Shown here in pieces: positions 11,578 through 24,019 of a stretch of DNA of 64,000 nt. The stretch spans positions 372,001 to 436,000 of the forward strand of contig LUGG01000019.1 of NCBI GenBank assembly GCA_001683735.1, read 5' to 3'. The DNA is from Grifola frondosa. Taxonomy: Eukaryota; Basidiomycota; Agaricomycetes; Polyporales; Grifolaceae. The notes under the pieces were generated by a model, which was not told the DNA's origin, did no database searches, and worked only from the letters and a program-made list of their open reading frames with translations. The position numbers were made by a program, and so were the translations under genes. Position 1 is the stretch's first letter; every line of letters starts with the position of its first letter.

Positions 11578-13496
11578 ATGGCTCCGAAGATCGAGTATTA
11601 CTGTCCTTGTCTGGCTGCATCCCCGCATCCCCACAACCACACTTGCCCTCGTCCTCGTACAGCTTTCACGCTCTACATAATTTGTTCTTTCTGCGAGGAA
11701 TGCGACGCCGTCAGATGCAACCGCTGCGTGCTCATAGAAGTGAGCGGATACTACTGCCCAAACTGTCTCTTTGAGGTTCCAAGTGCTAGCGTTCGCGCAG
11801 AGAAGAACAGGTGAGCGTCTGGTCCGATACGCTAGCCAGATACCGCTGAATTGCCAGGAAGATGTGCGCGCAATTGCTTTCTGTGCCCAAACTGCCGGAA
11901 CACGCTTACAGTTGTTCCATCCGATCCATCAGAGAACAACGACAGCCGGATGTCGTCCATCGTGTCAAACACGCTTGGTGAACCACCTTTCTTCCTTTAT
12001 TGCAACCATTGCAGATGGGACTCCGCCGAAGTCGGAATCACATTCGAGAAGCCGACAGGTCTTGCAGGTATGATGCGTTCATTTTTTGTGTTATTCATGA
12101 CTTAAACATGACCTCCACAGCCCAACTGCAGAAATTCGAAGACTCCGCCCCGGAATCGCTCGAATTCGAGCGTTTGAAAGAACACTTTGAGCCTTTCCTA
12201 CGTGCATCATCCTCCTCCTCAGCCCTTCCGAGCGCCTCACATCATGTTCACACAAATCCCATCACAGCTGCTGCATCGTCTGCGCTCGCGCGCGATATAC
12301 CCGGTGTCGGGAAATACAGCCCGCTTTCCCGCAGTCGTGTCGGAAGAGATAAGGGCGCGAACAAGCACGAAATACCGCCGTACAAGAGCAGGGTAGAGAT
12401 TGGCTCGGCAGCGGCTGTGAGCGGAGAAGCAGATGTGGAATTCATGAGACATCTCGAGACGGTGAGTGAAGTAGCCTCGCTGGAACAGAGATGGGTGAAC
12501 AGCTGGACATCGTCATTGCAAGTAAGGTCAGTCAGTGTTCGCCATTATCTTTTTTAAATTTACCATGAAGTCATCTGCCCTTCTGCAGCGATCTCAAGCC
12601 GCTGCGAATACCTCTGCAGTCAAAGAAGTCCAAACGGTGTCCCAGCTGCCGGCACATCCTCATCAAGCCAGAGCAGAAAGCACAGTCTGTGCGGTACAAG
12701 ATCAAGTTGGTCGCGGCGAACTACCTCCCCGCCATTACTCTTTCATTACCACATGCAGCCGCCGCAATGGAGATGATGAAGCGCTCGTCGACGCTGGGGA
12801 AGTCAACTTCTGGAGCAGCAATTCCAGATGAGCAGAGCACTGCTAGCGCGCTAATCGCGGGCCATTCATATGCATTCCATCTCGCATTTACCAACCCGCT
12901 TTATGATCCTATACAGGTCCGTCTCATGAAGGCGGTCCCGCCAGCGCAGACCGCAGATGCGGACGCAGCGGGAGCATCGCTAGAGAAGACGCAACGTCCA
13001 GCATTCCATGTACAACTTCCTGGGGGCGCATTCCCAATCGCAGCGTTTGCGGAGGCATGGGAGTACGAAGATGATGAGGAAGATGTGTTCGGGATGGAGG
13101 ATGACGGAATGGAGGTGGATGGTCAGGGAAAGACGGGGAAGGATGGGCGTGGTAAGACGCGCACTGTCGGCGTTGTGGAAAAGCGGGCGAATGTGACGGT
13201 CGTGAGCGGGGAAGTCTTCATCCCGAAGGAAGCCCGAGGTGATGTTCGGGTGAGTCTGCATTTCATATGGCCCGCTTTTCGCGCACTAACTATGGCGCTT
13301 TTAGTTTAACATGCTTGTCTCCTATACGTATCGTTCAGACGATCCCGAGCCATCTGAAGATGCCGAGATGGGGACGCCATCAAGATCGCATCCAGTCAAC
13401 AAGCAGCCCGAGATGAAGAACTTTTCGTTCTATACTGTGGTCGACTTGGGTCCAATTATATCTCGAGAAGAAAATCGAGCCGATCTGGATGTCTAA
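11578..13496 (+). CDS. dynactin subunit 4 (p62)
   Basis: A pointed-end component of the dynactin complex that helps dynein-dependent transport. ATG at 11578. The N-terminal zinc-binding region is seen as CSFCEECDAVRCNRC, GYYCPNCLFEVPSASV, and after an intron (11812-11849) CARNCFLCPNCRNTL and FFLYCNHCRWDSAE. A second intron ends near 12120, and AQLQKFEDSAPESLEFERL follows. After a third intron (about 12,527-12,588) comes the CPSCRHILIKPEQKA motif and the p62 beta-domain (KIKLVAANYLPAI). An acidic insert follows (YEDDEEDVFGMEDDGMEVDG), then the last exon NMLVSYTYRSDDPEP to the stop at 13496. All junctions keep frame; no indel was needed here. Confidence 0.93.
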
Positions 13497-14502
13497 TCAA
13501 TCTGCATTCCTGACCACGATTGCTCTCTGTGATGCTCATTCATTTCTAGCTGATAGTGTACTCCGCATTTGATTACCCTAATACATTCAGCGTTTGCTTA
13601 TCCGACCCAAAAGACAAAATGGAAAATTTCGTCATCACATAGGTGACAGAGATCCGATTCCCGCATATCTGGTGTCCATCTCGGGAGCAGCGCGAGTGAT
13701 ATGACCGCTGAGGGAACGAGGGTCGTCCTCCGCATCCGCTGCCCTGCGCCGAAGTGACAGAAAGCAACAGCAGTTCCGCCCATACCGGTGAACACGAGCA
13801 GTAGATGTCGATCGCGACGAGACGCGGTCACGTGTATTTTCACTGAGAGTCCGGAGATGACATTAATTTCAAGCTTGAAGATTCCGTTAATATTAAACAT
13901 ATCACAACGTTTCCGGAGGACTTCTTTCTATGAATTCTACCATCAGTATTCCAAGTACTAGTGTCTGTGTCCTTTCGCGCTGATCTATCTTGTCATGGCT
14001 GGCAGCTAGCTCGAAAAGGACTATGAGGATGATGAAAATGCTGAATCAATAGCTCGCTCTGTACTCAAAGTGTTCGAATATTTGAGTCTGAGTTCGATGC
14101 CTCTGCTCTCACGAGTTGACGATCTCTATAGCCGTGTGAGTATGAGTTCAATTTTGTGCTACAAATTAATGCGCAGCACACTCTGATTGGCTGGAAGTGT
14201 GAAGGATAGCACTGGTTAACAGAAATGCTAGTTATAGATGTTGAGCCAATGATGAAGATGGGCCAATGAGAAGGCGTGAGCGATTTTATGTTGATTATAC
14301 ATGGACTTACAGGAAGCGTAAGCCTCCGTTCTGGCTCCGATTTCTATGTTCGCCCTGGATACGACGGCACATCCATCATGAAGCCGGTCCAGGTTTGACC
14401 CTTCCTTCATCCCTCCCGGATACCCTCTTCTCATTCAACTATCGTTGCATGCTGCTGTGCCAGGAGCAAGCATAACTCCCGCTCACCTTCATTTTCAACA
14501 CT
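13497..14502. other. intergenic, 1.0 kb
   Basis: 3' flank of dynactin p62 and promoter of the next plus-strand gene. A 100-codon minus-strand frame at 13598-13900 has no family features and no splicing context. Nothing else is recognised. Confidence 0.45.
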
Positions 14503-15575
14503 ATGGCGTCGAGCGTCTCTACCACTGCCTCTCTGACGCTGGCCGAACCAGGGATGGCGATGGAGACGGCTGGGGGTGCAAGACCGCAGGCGGACCCCTT
14601 ACCGTCTAAGCGTGGCGAGATCGGTTATGTCGAGGGCCTTCATAACGCTATCGAGCAGCCCGAGGCGAACACAAGTACTTTTACTTTGCCTGCGAGGCAC
14701 CCAGCAGACAGAGACGCCTCAAGCTCAATAACGACCAGCGGCGATCGTACAGCTACTTCGCCCACTTCGACGCACACAAGCACCCCCGCGAATGCAGACA
14801 CACCTCATGCATCATCTGACCCCTCCGACTCTATCCATTCCATCAGCAAACACCGACTTATTCTCTTCCTCACCCCAAAGAAAATTCCAACGATAGGCGG
14901 TTGTCGTCTCACCACCCTTCTCACATGTGTACTCGAGATTCTCTGTGTCACGGCACAATCGCAGCCTGGGTCGTCATCATTCAGCGCATGCAGAAAGACA
15001 TCTCCAACAACGGCAATGTATCGTCTATAAGCCAGAGCTCCTCCCAGATATTTGTGCACGTCGCTTTCGGCATCGCGACACTTGCGGAGCTCGTTTTCGT
15101 CGAACGCTGCATTTTCCGTCTGCGAGCAGAGCGCTATGGCTACCTGCACCCGGGCGAAGTCCTTCCGACTTCGCGTAGGCGTGCGCCCGATCACGCGGTA
15201 GGGATGGGATTCGCGCCGTGGAACCGGCCGTCGCTGCCCACATACGCAGCTGCGATCGCGCAAAGCGGAGTGGGGACAGGCGATGTCGAGGACAATGCCA
15301 TCGCAGTCCCGCCACCGCCCGCTTACGGTAACACGCGCGGGAGCACATTGCTACTCGCCGGTTTTATGACCGATGCGTTACGGTCTCAGCGCGTGCGTAA
15401 CAGCGCAGCGACGGTCCTGAGCCGTAACACCGTGATGACAGAAGAAGATCGGCCGAAGAGCTACATGAGCCAGGATCCGGAGTGGGATGAGAGGTGCGAT
15501 GCGGAGAGGGCGCAGAGGCTGGAAGAGACATTGGCGCGGTTAGAGGAAGGAAGCGTGGACCAGGAGCGAAATTGA
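14503..15575 (+). CDS. unknown basidiomycete membrane protein, two predicted TM helices
   Basis: Not recognised as a named family. The ATG at 14503 opens a Ser/Thr/Pro-rich, low-complexity N-terminal half (about 125 residues, likely cytosolic or luminal and disordered). A hydrophobic segment then begins as RLTTLLTCVLEILCV and continues in the next frame as GTIAAWVVIIQRM. One missing base near 14951 (CCGG read as CGG) would join them into one helix. A second hydrophobic segment, IFVHVAFGIATLAELVFVE, is followed by a conserved-looking RCIFRLRAERYGYLHPGE. The C-terminus is polar, contains PPPPAYGNTRG and a coiled-coil-like acidic end, and stops at 15575. A 38-nt intron could also be drawn at the frame break but is shorter than any other intron here. 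Confidence 0.65.
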
Positions 15576-16480
15576 AGGCATGTTGCTCAATTCTCCAATC
15601 CTTTCTGTTTCTGACGCTGAACCGCATCAGTCATCGGACTTTTTCAAAGTCCTAGCAGTCACCGGACATTTTTCAGTCCAGGAGTCGTTTGACGTCTCTC
15701 GGTCTACCAATCATTGAACATTTATCTGTCTTTACTTCCTTTATTGCTCATCTGCATGTTGTCATTGTAGGCCTGTGTCATATTAAACCGTGGAATGCTT
15801 TGTGCTCTCATGTTACGAAGTGACCTTTGTGATTCTTCCAGCATGGCGCGAACATCAGCAGCTCCTTGGGTCTGCGACCGTCGGCTTGGTCATTTCGGTC
15901 GTAAACTCAAAAAGATTGGCTGGCGATATCCCAGATTGGTGGCAAGCATCGCTGGTGCATATCCCCGGACGAGATCTTCTAAAAAACCCCCACATGTCAC
16001 TGCGGGGACAGAACAGGACACTGGACTACGCTGGAACGCTGATTGATCAAGGTCACAAGCACCCGATGCGAGGTTTTCTTCTCGACGATGCCTCCCATTG
16101 GCAAAGCTTTGGAAATTTGAAGGACTAACGCCATCATTGTGCGGAACCGTACTAAAAGCACCGCGTCAAACTGAACACACGACTCCTCGCCCTCGTGCCG
16201 TCCGTCACGGTGCTAAGCCTGAGCCGATCAGTTGTACCTATGTACATTCACTCTCGCCACCACGTCTGACTGTATACCAATCGATGTTTCCACGTCTCGT
16301 TCTCTACCTCGCTTCCTTGCATTATCTGAGCCCTCAAACAACATGTAACGCCCAGGATGGTTTCGGTTACGAGCACAGGACGGATGGTATCACCGAGCAC
16401 ATGTCAACCACCTTCCATAACTGACCGCCTGACTTAAATCTCCATATGCATGATGTCCGTCAGCCGTGTGGGCTCAGACA
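15576..16480. other. glucoamylase upstream region
   Basis: About 0.9 kb without a convincing gene. It ends in the glucoamylase core promoter. Two hexamers fit the CreA/Mig1-type consensus SYGGRG: CCCCGG (reverse orientation) at 15963-15968 and GCGGGG at 16002-16007. Such short sites occur by chance, so regulatory meaning is only suggested. Confidence 0.35.
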
Positions 16481-16490
16481 TATATAAATA
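16481..16490 (+). promoter_or_regulatory. TATA box of glucoamylase gene
   Basis: TATATAAATA lies 56-65 bases upstream of the glucoamylase ATG. This is the usual spacing for a strongly expressed fungal secreted-enzyme gene with a short 5' UTR. Confidence 0.7.
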
Positions 16491-16545
16491 CTGGTCTTGA
16501 CGTAGTATGCTCCATCGTCAGTCGCAAGCTTGATTTTCTTCCGAG

Positions 16546-18657
<2,112 letters not shown>

Positions 18658-19013
18658 AGAAATCATATACCTTCCGACCTCGCGTCTCATTCCGTCTTTG
18701 TTCGTCTTTTTTTGGTAATTAGCCCGCGTGTTGTGTATCACTTCTCGATCAATACGTGGGCACGTTGTATATACCATTCGCACTCCATATTTCGGAGAAT
18801 GGGATTCATGTTGCGCCAATTCCTGTCCAGCGCAGGTGAGCATTCAAAAGTCCATTGTGTTCTAAGTTACAGACAGCGGGGTGTAGTGCAAGTGATGTGC
18901 TATTTAAGAAACATGCAATATTTAAGAGTCCTTGACGATAGGTGGTATTGAACATGGAGCAATCGAAAGCAAGCAAACGATGTAGATATGTGAGAACATT
19001 TGCAAGTGCTGCC
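18658..19013. other. convergent 3' region
   Basis: 356 bases between the stops of glucoamylase (+) and the first aspartic protease (-). It should hold both polyadenylation regions. No strong terminator-like structure is obvious. Confidence 0.5.
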
Positions 19014-20918
19014 TCAGTAACGAGCGTCCCAAGGATTGGAATAAGAAGGTGGTTGCGTATGTCCAACGTGTCGCAGATCGTACGCTTCTGGCGCGGGATC
19101 GTGTAGCGGCTGGTATGAGCGTTGGAAAAACGGTGCGCGTCCTCCGCGCGACCGCCGTTTCCCACAACAACAGCATGCCGCGATTGCAATCAAGAGCAGC
19201 ACCGCAACACCGGCGCACACACCAATGACAATTGGCAGATGCGCATGAACTTCAGCGCCAAATGAAGTGTCGGCATTTGGCGTCCATGGGCTGTCTCCGC
19301 GCACCTTCAAGAAATCTGAATGCGCCTCAGCGGAGTTGTTTGTGAGTGACAGAAGTTGGATGTAAGGATCGGCTGTTTTGTTCGTAGAACCATCGACAAA
19401 ATCTCCGAAATTGATGTAAGCGTAAGCGTTGCGGACTAGGAACAACATGGTGAGAGATATAGATGGAGAGGAAGAACAGACGCTTACGGAATGCCATGCC
19501 GAATATCATGTCGTACGTTGAACTGCTAGTAGTGGCAGGTTGGAACTGAATCGGAGGAAGTTCAATGAAACGCAATCATATGCAGGAGCATCAAGACGAA
19601 CCGCTCCGTAACACACAGAGTTGCCATTTGAATCCGTCAAGTTAATGGAAGTGTCAAGTGGGTGGATAGGGATCCTGATGCCCCCAAATTTGAATGTTAT
19701 ATTGACCTCCTTGTCGCAAGGAATTTGCCAGATATTTCCCCCGGCTTCCTGGGAGTCAACGAGCTCGGCGCCGGGAACGTCAGAATAAAATGCTTTAGCA
19801 ACGTCGCTGAAATCTATGATGAGTCTTTACAAACCATAACTAGGCTGCACACGTACGCTGGGACTTGAGGAAGCGAGTAGCCTGTGTCAAAAATGACCTA
19901 TAAGATTTAGAGAAGCAAATCAGAACGATATAAAAGCAAAATATTCTAGATGAACGGAATCACTGTCAACTGCTTCTTGTTGGATGTTGAATCAACCGAT
20001 GTCTCAATACCCTCGTCATCTATGACATTGTTACCAGCCGGTCCAATGATTCCGTCTGCATCTAACAAAGTCTGCCAGTGTTGGTTACCGATATTGGAAG
20101 ATGCGACATTGGTAACACTAAGCTTTGGCTGCGACGTGATGTTTTCGTACCCGGGAAGTATTTCGCCCACAGTCAGGTCACCAGACAAGGTATCAGCGGG
20201 GTCATTGGCTCTTCCCAATAAGAAAGTGATATAGTTAGGAGTAGACGTGTTTTGACGGAAGATTCTATCCAGGACAGCATCACCAGCCGAATTTCCAATG
20301 GCATCTTGGACTTGTGAACCATAGTTAGGTCCAAGACCCATTAAGCCGTTGCCTGTAGGATGATCAGAGGTGACGGGAACGTTGACTGAACAACTAAACT
20401 TTAGTGGATCACACAAGTTCGACGATACTTCACATACTAAAGGCTTGATTTTCGACAGTATAGCCTGCAAACTCCAAGGTGGCAGTATACACAGAACCTA
20501 AGTTATATAATAGTTCAAAACTCATAACCATCTGAACAAAGATGAACACGTACCATTTGCATCACCAACGGCGTACTGAACATTGGCAGTTTTCCCAGTG
20601 CTCTGGGTATTTGGAACGGGGCCCGCAACCCACAAGTCAGAGCTACACCAGTATTTATTCTTCAGGTCTACCACCAGCGTACGCGAGGACTTACCTTCCT
20701 GTGTCTATCTGGACCGTAAACTGCGACCCCCCAAGTGTAATATCGGTGGTATACTCGACGTTACCGACATCAGCGACCGTCGTACTTCCAGTCACACTCG
20801 CTCGCCTCTGCAGGTTTTGGCCTCGTCTCGCGGTGAAGCCTAGACGGGTGGCGCCAGCCAACTCTGACAGCGCAATTGGAGATACGACTAATAGACAAGT
20901 CGCTAGATGTTGAAACAT
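19014..20918 (-). CDS. membrane-anchored aspartic protease (peptidase A1), copy 1
   Basis: A pepsin-like acid protease routed to the secretory pathway. ATG at 20918 starts a signal peptide (MFQHLATCLLVVSPIALS). Catalytic motif 1 is IDTG, followed after an intron by SDLWVAGPVP. Motif 2 is FDTGYSLPQVP, reached by splicing at a GT inside 19960-19970. Other A1 blocks: GLMGLGPNYGSQVQDAI, DAVLDRIFRQNTS and DMIFGMAF. After the catalytic domain come about 70 linker residues and one TM helix (PIVIGVCAGVAVLLLIAIA) followed by CCCCGKRRSRGG and a cytosolic tail ending at 19014. The TM anchor is atypical for secreted pepsins. It is head-to-head with a paralog at 21258. The four Cys next to the membrane could be palmitoylated (inference). 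Confidence 0.9.
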
Positions 20919-21257
20919 GACAGCCTTGGAATGCTAACGAGTCACCGCAAGGCAACAGCGAAAAACGAAGACAGTGTATCCGTGAGCACAGCTACGCTGC
21001 GGATCAGCCTGTTGACAACCGCCCGGCCGAACGAGACTTCCTACTTTCAGCAACCTGCTGAAAATAACAGTGATCAGCCGGTCGACTTACGTTGTTTCAG
21101 TCATCTTTGTGACTTTGTCGATGTCTAAGAATTGTTATTGCAGAGAGCTAGTGAGCGGGATTGTAAGACCGAAACTTGGTAGTGACCTCAACGACTCTTG
21201 TCTTACAACCACCACCATTCCAGCCAAAATCCTTTCATTCATTTAATCTGTGACCGA
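20919..21257. promoter_or_regulatory. bidirectional promoter of the two aspartic proteases
   Basis: 339 bases between two divergent paralogous start codons. Both genes probably share control elements here. No clear TATA box was found in either direction. Confidence 0.55.
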
Positions 21258-23122
21258 ATGCGGTCCCTGCTTCCTGTCTTTTCTCTATTCTTGCTTGATG
21301 TTCTCAATGTCAATGCTCTGAAGTTACCTTTCCATGTCCGACAGCGCTCTGCCAGGCTGAATGCACGAGCGACCAGCATACCCATCTCCAATACCCGTAA
21401 CTCGGAGTATATCAGTAACATTACCCTTGGAGGCAGAGAAATACCCGTTCTCTTGGACACTGGAAGGTGAGTATTCGTTGGTGATGTCCGGCGATGAAAT
21501 TTATGCTCGCTCAGTTCCGATCTTTGGGTCACCGGTACTGTACCACAGACTAAGGACCTCGGCATCTCTGCATCTTTGAGCTATGCAGTCGGAAATGCTG
21601 CAGGTGAGTTACAATTTGCCATGACGCGTAGTACGCGTCGCCAACTCATCGTCGGCAGGGAACATCAATTCAGCGACGCTGGAGTTCGATGGCTACACCG
21701 TGCAAGATCAGGCATATTGTATGTTCTCTGTTCTCCGTTCAGCCCTGTGCGTCGGCGCGTGTTCTCTAACCGCGGACGACAGTGCTGGTGGCGAACGCAT
21801 CTGGTTTCTCCATCAACATCACCGCGCAGGGCTTTGAGGGCCTGATCGGCCTGGGGCCGAACACGGGTTCAGTCATCCGCGACAAAGTGAACAACGACAG
21901 CGGTGATAGCGTGCTAGACCGGATCTTCTCGCAAAACACGACATCAGCCAACTACCTCACGGTCCTGCTCAACCGCGAGGGCGACCCAACATCGCCCGCG
22001 ACTGGGCAGCTAACGATCTCGGAACCCGTGTCCGGGTACGAGAACATTACGAGCATGCCCAAGCTGACGGTGGAGAAGGTTCATAAGCTCACGGACGCGG
22101 ACCAGCACTGGCAGGTACTCACGGACACAAACGGTGTGATCGGGCCTGACGGACAGCCGATCGAAGTGGATTCGATCGTGCCATCTGCGCCCAACGGGCA
22201 GCTCGTGGTTGTGTTTGACTCTGGGTTCACGCTGCCTCAGGTGCCCCGAGCGATGTCGGACGCCATCTATGGGCGGGTGCAGGGCGCGGAGTACAACGAA
22301 GCGTCCGAAGTATGGACGATCCCGTGCGATCAGCTCCTCAACATCTCGTTCAAGTTCGGCGGTGTTGATTACCCTATACACCCGCTCGACGTCTCCAGCA
22401 GCGACTTCAACATGGTTGACTCGTCGGGCAATCCGACCTGCGTCGGGACGTTTCAGCCAATAACATCTGCATTTAGTTTATTGGGCGAGTACGACATCAT
22501 CCTAGGCATGGCTTTCAGTGAGTACAGACGTGTCCGTTCTCGGGTTACATTAACGTGTCACCTCTGGACAGTGCGCAATGTTTACTCCTTGTTCGACTAT
22601 GGTGACTTTATTGATAATTCTGCGCTCGATCGAAACGACCCGTTCGTGCAGCTGCTGTCGATTACGGATGTCGCACAGTCACACAGCGACTTCGTGAAGG
22701 CACGGCTGAATGGCGTCGACACTACCAGTGACACGTCGCAAGATCTGCTGCCCACCGACCAGATGCAACATTCGCCTATCTCCGCGGCCGAGAAGAAGAA
22801 AAAGTAGGCTCCGGCGTCTATGTGCTTACGCTGTGCTCATATTCTGTGCAGGTATGAGGAGATGATTCTCAGTCGCTGGCCTGCCATTTTCGTTGGCTGT
22901 CTCATCTTTGTTTTGCTGGTCATTGGCCTCATCATCTGGCGCTGCTGCGTCGCCCGCCGCCGGAGACGCGCCAAGCAGGCGGCAGGACACCTGCCGACAA
23001 ACAACACGCCAAAAACGTACGAGCAGATCCAGGAAAGCACTTCGCAAGTCGACTTGAAGCTGATGGAGAGTGGGAAGGAGTATGAGTACCGCAGCTCCTA
23101 CGCGTCCAACATGCATCGGTAA
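21258..23122 (+). CDS. membrane-anchored aspartic protease (peptidase A1), copy 2
   Basis: Paralog of the neighbouring protease. ATG at 21258 gives a signal peptide (MRSLLPVFSLFLLDVLNVNA); an upstream in-frame start at 21198 would hide it. Motif 1 is LLDTG, then SDLWVTGTVPQT after an intron. INSATLEFDGYTVQDQAY and GFEGLIGLGPNTGSVI follow in the body. Motif 2 is FDSGFTLPQVPRAM, so the second catalytic Asp is in a DSG rather than the DTG of copy 1. DIILGMAF precedes the last catalytic-domain intron. A C-terminal TM helix (WPAIFVGCLIFVLLVIGLII) is followed by a short Arg-rich stop-transfer (ARRRRRAK) and a 60-residue tail ending at 23122. No frame corrections were needed. Confidence 0.92.
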
Positions 23123-24019
23123 GCGGCGTTTGCGCGATTTACTGATGCCGTTTGGGTTTTTTTTTTCCTTTGACGATAGGACTCTTACGAAGCTGCTGTC
23201 TTACTACCTCACACTGCTTTTGTCCACACCACTCCCTGCTCTTCGTCGTTGTTGTAGCGCAGCCCTTTTTGCTCTATTTATGACGGCGTAAGATGTGCCG
23301 CTGGCGATGCTTTTGAACTTCTTGCTTCATCCTTCGGACTCTTCGGTTTAGACATCGACACGTTGCTACATTGCTAGGATGCCCGATGTCGGTCATCTTT
23401 TCGTGCGGAATCTATCTTCTCGTGTACCATATACCGCTGTACAGAACTGCTTGCTTCGCTCTCGGTCTCGGGTGAAGTACTAATGCTCAAATCTCGATTC
23501 CACAGCGGAAGGACTGCTCGCGTAGATCCCACCGTCTTGCTGAACCTACTCAGCTGCCAAAATGGTCCGCATACGCAATATTATTCACACCAAGTAAAAC
23601 TTGCATGAACGCGGAGTCAGTTCGACAATCGACAAATCGACGTCGATAAATATCTTCTATCGTATACTGGGTAGCTATTAATATGTACTTATAGCACAGA
23701 ATCTCAACTCGCGGAAAACAATCTATATGAAGTGCAACAGAGGGGTGGCTATGGGTTGAAGACAATTGGCGCATATACAGGGTGGCTGCGCTCGGATGCG
23801 TAAACTAGGCACAAGATGACATCGTACGTTCTATCTAAATCCATGTCCGACGGGTCATTAGGGGCGATACGGATGAGGGGGAGCAGGCAGCACAGTCTAT
23901 AGGTCAATCAAGCCGAACGGAACGGGGTATCCTAATCACACACGACTGTGCTGACACAGATTCGGAGGCAGTCCTCACTACAGCGTCGACATAACGCTGA
24001 CAGGCAGGCGCAGACAGGA
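23123..24019. other. convergent 3' region, 0.9 kb
   Basis: Lies between the stop of protease copy 2 (+) and the stop of the zinc-finger gene (-). Short frames only. Probably both 3' UTRs; nothing else recognised. Confidence 0.45.

Noticed and set aside
14927..14964. A 38-nt intron explaining the frame change in the membrane protein
   Set aside because: Too short for a fungal spliceosomal intron, and removing it would destroy a well-formed TM helix. A one-base error is more likely.
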